Origin: Planctomycetaceae bacterium UBA6163
GTDB lineage: Bacteria; Planctomycetota; Planctomycetia; Pirellulales; Pirellulaceae
Direction: 5' to 3'
Length of the DNA stretch: 7,868 bases
Assembly (NCBI GenBank): GCA_002428205.1
Contig: DIUH01000226.1
Span: forward strand, 8,677-16,544
Shown: positions 1 to 4,028 of the stretch, in pieces
How positions within the stretch are numbered: position 1 is the stretch's first letter
How the letters are laid out: the number at the start of each line of letters is the position of its first letter
Program-made: the position numbers and the translations under genes
Notes under the pieces: model-generated
What the model saw: only the letters and a program-made list of their open reading frames with translations
Databases searched by the model: none
What the model was told of the DNA's origin: nothing

Positions 1-63
1 GGCCGTCTGCAGCGCACCTGGGGCCATCTGCAGCGCACCTGGGGCCGTCCGCAGCGTACCTGG
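1..63 (+). repeat. Three tandem 21-bp repeats, in frame
   Basis: Three adjacent 21-bp units lie at 1-21, 22-42 and 43-63, each starting GGCC and ending CACCTGG or TACCTGG. Unit 2 differs from unit 1 at one base, and unit 3 differs at two. The unit length is a multiple of three, so the repeat encodes the heptapeptide PSAA(H/Y)LG without breaking the frame. The array touches the left edge, so the true copy number is unknown. Confidence 0.9.
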
Positions 64-725
64 GGCGCGGAACCGGCGCGGCGGTGATCCTCGTTTTGCG
101 TGGTCTGGATGAATCGCCTCACGAGGTGCAAGATCAAATCGTTGATTTCGCCGCCGGGAGCAACGGTTCGGTTCGCTTGATCGGTTTGTTGAGCGATTCG
201 CCACAAATCGGATTAGAAGCTTCCCAAACGCCCTTGAGTGCTAAGATGGCGTTGGCGATGAGCATCTTTGAATTACGTCTGCCGGCGATCGCGGATCGTG
301 CCGACGACATTCCCCTGATCGCCACGGCGCTGGTGGAAAATCGCCATGCGGCCGGCAAGTGCATCGCGGAGCGTCTGAGCCGATCGGCGCTCGATCGCCT
401 GTTACTCTATCCATGGCCCGAGAACTTCGAGGAACTGGACGCGGCGATGCGGCATGCCTGTTCCGTTTGTCGAACGTCTGCGATCGGCGCAGACGACTTG
501 CCATTGTCGATCCGCAGTTTCCGCAGTCATGGTGTAACGAAACCGAGGGCGATCGTAGCGACCAATTTGGACGATGCGATGAGAGACTTTGAGCTGCGAA
601 AAATTAACCAGGCGCTTCAATCCGCCGATGGTAATCGCAGCGAAGCGGCACGCTTGCTGGGAATCAGTCGTGCTAGGTTATTGCGGCGATTGGACGATTC
701 GATCGATCAGGAGGCCGATGAATAG
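3..725 (+). CDS. Sigma-54-activator-like protein with degenerate AAA+ core and Fis-type HTH (5' partial)
   Basis: The frame is open to the left edge, so this is probably the C-terminal part of a longer gene; a GTG at 84 is the first usual start codon but need not be the real one. Three heptapeptides (PSAAHLG, PSAAHLG, PSAAYLG) come first. Next is a stretch matching the second half of sigma-54 activator AAA+ domains: VILVLRGLDESPHEVQ where Walker B lies, VRLIGLLSD (sensor I region), LRLPAIADRADDIP (family: LPPLRER.DIP), then YPWPENFEEL (family: WPGNVREL) and DDLP. The end (about codon 190 of the GTG-started 213-aa form) is a Fis-type helix-turn-helix, NRSEAARLLGISRARLLRRL. The family activates sigma-54 promoters using ATP. 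Here the Walker B Asp-Glu aligns with Arg-Gly, and the sensor II Gly and Arg are both Glu, so I infer a DNA-binding regulator with poor or no ATPase activity. The TAG stop is followed after 12 nt by the next gene in the same frame. Confidence 0.8.
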   Translation, partial: PSAAHLGPSAAHLGPSAAYLGRGTGAAVILVLRGLDESPHEVQDQIVDFAAGSNGSVRLIGLLSDSPQIGLEASQTPLSAKMALAMSIFELRLPAIADRADDIPLIATALVENRHAAGKCIAERLSRSALDRLLLYPWPENFEELDAAMRHACSVCRTSAIGADDLPLSIRSFRSHGVTKPRAIVATNLDDAMRDFELRKINQALQSADGNRSEAARLLGISRARLLRRLDDSIDQEADE

Positions 726-741
726 TCGGCAAAGTTTGTGA
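709..741 (+). promoter_or_regulatory. AGGAGG with a seven-codon ORF overlapping the next start
   Basis: A perfect AGGAGG (709-714) sits inside the 3' end of the upstream regulator. Three bases later an ATG (718) opens a seven-codon frame, MNSRQSL, whose TGA (739-741) overlaps the GTG start at 738. The AGGAGG is 23 nt from that GTG, too far for direct use. It may be chance (Gln-Glu codons with flanks), or it may reload ribosomes for coupled translation of the 153-aa protein. The spacing of three bases to the ATG is short, which weakens the case. Confidence 0.25.
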
Positions 742-1199
742 CCGTGATTCCCCTTGATTGGAACCATTCGGCGGATGACACCGGCGCTGTGGCAAGCAAC
801 ACCGAGTTGCATTGGCATATCATCGAATCGTCCGACCGTTGGTTCCAGACCCATCAGCGCGCGGTCGTAACAATGCCCGATTCGCGCTGCGCTAACGTTA
901 CACGCTGGGATGCTCAATCCGTGATCGGATTACCAGCGCGCATAAAACAACCGTCTGCGAAAGAAACGGAACACTTTCTGGTTTGGGAATTTCCGCTGGG
1001 TGAGATCGCACCGATGCGGGTGATTGACTTGATCGCCACCCTATCGCAGCACAAAGTTCGTCCGATCCAAATGGTGCATGTGCGTCCCGGTGTCGCGATG
1101 TCAACGCTGCTGGCGTTTCAAGAAGCGGGCATCTCGCTGGTATTGCACGATCTTTGGACGCTGCGAAACGTAATGCGGCGGATCCAGCGCAGGCGGTAA
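738..1199 (+). CDS. Hypothetical protein, 153 aa, probably co-transcribed with the upstream regulator
   Basis: I do not recognise the family. The frame runs from GTG 738 (alternative GTG 744) to TAA 1199. It has no transmembrane segment and no signal peptide. The first 95 residues contain several Trp and His and show no motif I know. The last 60 residues read as alternating helices and strands (LIATLSQHKVRP, IQMVHV, STLLAFQEAGI, SLVLHDLW) and end in a basic tail, RRIQRRR. That order resembles the second half of a response-regulator receiver or another small Rossmann-like fold; this is inference from residue patterns only. The gene follows the Fis-type regulator by 12 nt in the same frame, with no good Shine-Dalgarno at the usual distance, so translation may be coupled to the upstream gene. 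Codon use looks like that of its neighbours, which supports a real gene. Confidence 0.7.
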   Translation: MTVIPLDWNHSADDTGAVASNTELHWHIIESSDRWFQTHQRAVVTMPDSRCANVTRWDAQSVIGLPARIKQPSAKETEHFLVWEFPLGEIAPMRVIDLIATLSQHKVRPIQMVHVRPGVAMSTLLAFQEAGISLVLHDLWTLRNVMRRIQRRR

Positions 1200-1298
1200 T
1201 CCGTGTCAGGCATCTTGGCCAAGTTGGGTCCGCGGTTTCAAATTAAGCCACAGTCCCACAAACGATCTCACTTCACGATTTAATTACGAGAACGCTTC
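1200..1298. other. Short intergenic gap before mrp
   Basis: This 99-nt gap separates the 153-aa protein from mrp. It is less GC-rich towards the ATG and has a TTTAAT (1279-1284) only 14 nt before it, which is too close for a usual -10 with a leader. I see no hairpin terminator, so read-through from the upstream pair into mrp cannot be excluded. Confidence 0.4.
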
Positions 1299-2378
1299 AT
1301 GTCCGGTGCAACCGCCGAATCGATACGTCCACTGATCAGCGAGTTTCCAGACCCGGAAACGGGGCGACCGCTGGGATCGATGGGCCAAGTCGTTGATGTC
1401 CAAGTCGATGAAAACGACGCTCGTGTCACGATCGGACTAGCAACCCATTCGATGGCGATTGCCGACGATGTGCGTGATGCGATCGTCTCGCGTTTGGTCG
1501 CTGCCTATCCCGGGCTGACGGTCAATGTCGACATCGTGCCCCATGGTCGACCACCGGCGCGATTGGGCCAGGTGGCGTTGCGCGTCAAGAGTGTAATTCT
1601 TGTTGGCAGTGGTAAAGGCGGTGTTGGTAAAAGCACCGTCGCCGCCGGTTTGGCACTAACCCTGCGCAGACTCGGATCAGTGGTCGGACTGATGGATGCC
1701 GATGTCTATGGCCCCAGCATCCCACAACTGTTGGGCTTGGAAGGTCGACCGGCGATCAACGAACAAAAGAAGATCGAACCGATCCGCTTAACGCCCGATT
1801 TTCCGGTGATGTCGATGGGATTTTTGATCGAGAAAGATCAAGCGGTGATTTGGCGTGGTCCGATGTTGCACGGTTCGATCACGCAATTCCTTGGCGATAC
1901 GAATTGGGGCGAACTCGATTACTTGATCATCGATATGCCGCCGGGAACCGGCGACGTGGCGCTGACGCTTTCGCAAGCGATTCCGATCGCTGGTGCAGTA
2001 GTCGTTTGCACGCCGCAGGAAGTCGCGTTGTTGGACGCGATCAAGGCGGTCAGCATGTTCCGCAAAGTCGACATCCCGATTTTGGGAATGGTTGAAAACA
2101 TGAGCGGATTTCAGTGTCCCGATACCGGCAAGACCTACGACATTTTCGGACGTGGTGGCACTCGCGACCGGGCACAAGAGTTGGGTGTCCCCTTTCTCGG
2201 CACGTTGCCAATCGACATGACGTTACGGATTGCCGGTGACGAAGGGAGATTGGCCGATGTGATTAATACTGACGAGCGTGCGCGGGCGCCGTTTGACGGT
2301 GTTGCGCGGGCGTTGGTGCGTGGTTTGGCCAGCAAGAGCGAATCCAAGCCTTCGCGGCCCCAGTTACCGACGCTGTAG
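1299..2378 (+). CDS. mrp: Mrp/ApbC family P-loop ATPase (iron-sulfur cluster carrier)
   Basis: The protein has 359 aa, normal for Mrp proteins that carry an N-terminal DUF59/MIP18-type domain. That domain is at about residues 11-82 (DPETGRPLGSMGQVVDVQV onward). The deviant Walker A is GSGKGGVGKST at 103-113, with both lysines of the MinD/Mrp type. MDADVYGPSIP follows at 132-142 and the switch/Walker B stretch IIDMPPGTGD at 210-219. VENMSGFQCPDTGK at 265-278 is the family's cysteine region. Family members bind a 4Fe-4S cluster at a dimer interface and pass it to apo-proteins in the cytoplasm using ATP. Here only Cys273 of the usual CxxC is present (CPDT), and the DUF59 cysteine is missing too; the only other cysteine is Cys237. 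The ATG at 1299 has only a weak GAG upstream, but the N-terminus fits the family. The gene converges on the histone-like gene. Family assignment is firm; the cluster-carrying role is inferred. Confidence 0.95.
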   Translation: MSGATAESIRPLISEFPDPETGRPLGSMGQVVDVQVDENDARVTIGLATHSMAIADDVRDAIVSRLVAAYPGLTVNVDIVPHGRPPARLGQVALRVKSVILVGSGKGGVGKSTVAAGLALTLRRLGSVVGLMDADVYGPSIPQLLGLEGRPAINEQKKIEPIRLTPDFPVMSMGFLIEKDQAVIWRGPMLHGSITQFLGDTNWGELDYLIIDMPPGTGDVALTLSQAIPIAGAVVVCTPQEVALLDAIKAVSMFRKVDIPILGMVENMSGFQCPDTGKTYDIFGRGGTRDRAQELGVPFLGTLPIDMTLRIAGDEGRLADVINTDERARAPFDGVARALVRGLASKSESKPSRPQLPTL

Positions 2379-2403
2379 GTGAATTTGGCGGCGTTCGAAC
2401 TGG

Positions 2404-2445
2404 AAAAAAAGAAAGCCACACCGAAGCGAATCGGAGTGGCTTTCT
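2404..2445 (-). terminator. Rho-independent terminator of the histone-like gene, possibly shared with mrp
   Basis: GAAAGCCAC (2411-2419) pairs perfectly with GTGGCTTTC (2436-2444). Inside it, CCGA pairs with TCGG around a six-base loop, with one A-A mismatch. Read on the minus strand, the stem is followed by seven T (complement of 2404-2410), a classic intrinsic terminator 47 nt past the stop of the histone-like gene. Read on the plus strand, only TGCATTTC follows, so it would terminate mrp less well. Confidence 0.85.
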
Positions 2446-2491
2446 GCATTTCGTTGAACCGCCAAGCGTTTGGCGATGCTTCGTACTTGGA

Positions 2492-2743
2492 TTACGACGA
2501 CTTTTTCTTCGTCGCGGCCTTCTTCTTTGGAGCAGCCTTTTTCACGGCTGCTTTCTTGGTTGCGGCCTTCTTGACGGCTGCCTTAGGAGCGGCCTTAGGA
2601 GCGGCCTTCTTTACGGCAGCTTTCTTGGTTGCTGCCTTCTTCTTTGGGGCGGCCTTCTTTACCGCTGCCTTCTTAACTGCTGCCTTCTTGGGGGCGGCCG
2701 CTTTTTTGGTTGCGGCTTTCTTTACTGCTGCTTTCTTGGCCAC
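2492..2743 (-). CDS. Histone H1-like Lys/Ala/Pro-rich DNA-binding protein, 83 aa
   Basis: The protein starts MAKKAAVKKAATKK and continues as imperfect repeats of AAVKK, AATKK and AAPKKK up to a KKKSS end. Apart from the initiator Met it uses only Lys (33 of 83), Ala, Pro, Val, Thr and Ser. This composition is that of the C-terminal tail of eukaryotic histone H1 and of bacterial H1-like proteins such as chlamydial HC2. Such proteins are unfolded polycations that bind and compact DNA, here presumably in the nucleoid. I chose the GTG at 2743 because GGAGG (2754-2750) stands six bases before it, the best ribosome site in the window. A longer frame to 2818 would add 25 residues of different composition and place this site inside the gene. 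A strong terminator follows. Function is inferred from composition, since such repeats carry no specific motif. Confidence 0.88.
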   Translation of the reverse strand: MAKKAAVKKAATKKAAAPKKAAVKKAAVKKAAPKKKAATKKAAVKKAAPKAAPKAAVKKAATKKAAVKKAAPKKKAATKKKSS

Positions 2744-2749
2744 GTTGTT

Positions 2750-2754
2750 CCTCC
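2750..2754 (-). promoter_or_regulatory. Shine-Dalgarno GGAGG that sets the start of the histone-like gene
   Basis: The minus strand reads GGAGG, then AACAAC, then GTG at 2743. The six-base spacing is ideal and decides for the 83-aa form. Other genes in this window have no comparable site, which suggests the histone-like protein is translated at a high rate. Confidence 0.8.
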
Positions 2755-2854
2755 GCGAAAAGGAATGGATGGCGGATTCAAGTGCTTCGCAATCTTGCGA
2801 CTGAGAACCACCGGCCACGAACCGCCGATCTGGGAAATGAACCTACCGGAATCG

Positions 2855-2876
2855 TTGATCACATCCGCGTGATCAA
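2855..2876. repeat. Perfect 8-bp inverted repeat upstream of the histone-like gene
   Basis: TTGATCAC and GTGATCAA form perfect 8-bp arms around the six-base spacer ATCCGC, 112 bp upstream of the GTG of the histone-like gene. No T-run follows on the minus strand, so it does not look like a terminator. It could be an operator for a dimeric repressor or a leader hairpin. No known box is recognised. Confidence 0.5.
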
Positions 2877-2909
2877 AAGACGATTCTTTCGATCCGTAAA
2901 CTGTCGGTA

Positions 2910-2937
2910 ACTGTACGCGATAGCAATAAATACGCAA
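2910..2937 (-). promoter_or_regulatory. Possible sigma-70-type promoter for the histone-like gene
   Basis: On the minus strand TTGCGT (2937-2932) and TACAGT (2915-2910) are separated by 16 bp. The matches to consensus are only moderate (3/6 and 4/6). If real, transcription would start near 2903 and give a leader of about 160 nt containing the inverted repeat at 2855-2876. This is weak evidence from sequence alone. Confidence 0.25.
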
Positions 2938-2949
2938 CATGATTTCCAC

Positions 2950-2974
2950 AAAAAAATTGGTCGCAAAACCAATT
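2950..2974 (-). terminator. Probable terminator of the site-2 protease-like gene
   Basis: AATTGGT and ACCAATT form 7-bp arms (2955-2961 and 2968-2974) around a six-base loop. On the minus strand the hairpin runs into a stretch of T (complement of the seven A at 2950-2956, two of which are in the stem). It lies 64 nt past the TGA at 3038. The stem is AT-rich and therefore not strong. Confidence 0.5.
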
Positions 2975-3037
2975 ATTCTTGCGCCGAAATTTCGCTCGTC
3001 GCGACGCGCTGGCACTTGCGCCTAATGTGGCGTGAAA

Positions 3038-3832
3038 TCAACGCCAGTTACTGCCTGGGTTGATCGCTTGATAGTTGTCGATTGCCATCCAGATAAAGAA
3101 GATACCCAGGAACGTTTGACGGGACTGAAACGCGTAAATGGCGATGAAAATCGCCACGATCACGCTGAGGTAACGCGCGTGATTAAGATCACCGCGATTC
3201 ATCATGATCAACGATTGTGCGATCCGCCCGCCATCAAGGGGCAACACCGGCAACAAGTTCAACAAGCCCCAAAAAATGCTCGGCAGCACATAAAAATTAA
3301 CTAGCGCAAATGTCACGGCGCTGTCGATTCGCTTGCCGTCTAACCCCGCGCCCCATTCCGCAAGCGGCCCCGGCAACCACGCCAGCGCGTCCACGCGATA
3401 ACCAAACGCGGCAACCAAAAACACCAGCAAAATTGCCGAACCGATTTGAAATACGGGGCCTGCGGCAGAAATGATTAGGTCTTCTTTGCTGGTCAATCGA
3501 CCGATCGATCGTCCACCGAATGTACCACCAGTCGGAATCGCTAAACCGCCAAAATGGTACAGCAAAATCGATGAATCGATACCGAATATGCGAAACGCAA
3601 CCGTGTGTCCGAGTTCGTGAATCAGGATCGAAACCATGATGCACAGCGCCCAAATCGCCAGCAGCGGCAACACGCCCGGACTGTTTCCAACGAACCGATC
3701 GTCAACGCCTCGGGCGAGTTCATAACCCAGCACAACGGCCATCAGCCAAAACGTCCATGAGATGCGTGTGTAAAAACCTGCGAAGTTGAATCGAAGGTCG
3801 TAAGGCGACTCGCCCGGTTGTTGCATGAACAT
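3038..3832 (-). CDS. Site-2 protease (M50) family intramembrane zinc metalloprotease
   Basis: The protein has 264 aa, a compact M50 form without a clear PDZ or CBS domain. Membrane segments are likely at about 24-40, 53-72, 118-144, 172-196, 222-236 and 238-254. The zinc-binding motif is HELGH at 72-76 (ILIHELGHTVAF), with Glu73 as the catalytic base. The third ligand is in the second family motif, NLLPVLPLDGGR at 192-203, with Asp200. Family members cut transmembrane segments of substrates, for example anti-sigma factors or signal-peptide remnants, inside the membrane. No substrate is suggested by the neighbours. ATG 3832 is used; an ATG two codons later is equally possible, and neither has a clear Shine-Dalgarno. 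The gene lies downstream of the prolyl oligopeptidase on the same strand with a gap of 196 bp, so co-transcription is possible but not shown. Family call is firm, substrate unknown. Confidence 0.93.
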   Translation of the reverse strand: MFMQQPGESPYDLRFNFAGFYTRISWTFWLMAVVLGYELARGVDDRFVGNSPGVLPLLAIWALCIMVSILIHELGHTVAFRIFGIDSSILLYHFGGLAIPTGGTFGGRSIGRLTSKEDLIISAAGPVFQIGSAILLVFLVAAFGYRVDALAWLPGPLAEWGAGLDGKRIDSAVTFALVNFYVLPSIFWGLLNLLPVLPLDGGRIAQSLIMMNRGDLNHARYLSVIVAIFIAIYAFQSRQTFLGIFFIWMAIDNYQAINPGSNWR

Positions 3833-3992
3833 GTTGAACGGACCGTAGGATGGTTAGGACAAACGTGCGAAATCGATCACTGAAAAAAGTCGCCCTGTCG
3901 AAGAATTATTCGTATCTTGTTCTGCGACACTTAGAATCGTTGTACCAATCGCGTGTCATTCGATCGAGTGTGCGATGTGTCTGTGCCGCGCG

Positions 3993-4028
3993 GAATCTGT
4001 CGCTGGTGAAGAATCTGTCGCTGGTGAA
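3993..4028 (-). repeat. Perfect 18-bp tandem duplication right after the oligopeptidase stop
   Basis: Two identical 18-bp units lie at 3993-4010 and 4011-4028, reading TTCACCAGCGACAGATTC on the minus strand. The first unit in the direction of transcription begins at the base after the TGA (4031-4029) of the prolyl oligopeptidase gene. The two copies have no differences, which suggests a recent duplication. The 3833-4028 gap otherwise holds no gene or clear terminator that I can support. Confidence 0.95.

Noticed and set aside
1..63. Possible CRISPR array
   Set aside because: The three units are directly adjacent with no spacers, and they are in frame with coding sequence.
1788..2177. Minus-strand 129-aa frame inside mrp
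   Set aside because: It is antisense to the conserved Mrp core with no recognisable protein motif.
2379..2804. Plus-strand 141-aa frame rich in Phe and Ala
   Set aside because: It is the mirror of the Lys/Ala histone-like gene on the minus strand; AAG/AAA and GCC/GCT codons read backwards give Phe, Leu and Ala. It starts right at the mrp stop without a ribosome site.
2744..2818. 25-residue N-terminal extension of the histone-like protein
   Set aside because: Its composition is unlike the rest, and the strong GGAGG at 2750-2754 would then lie inside the coding region. The GTG at 2743 is better placed.
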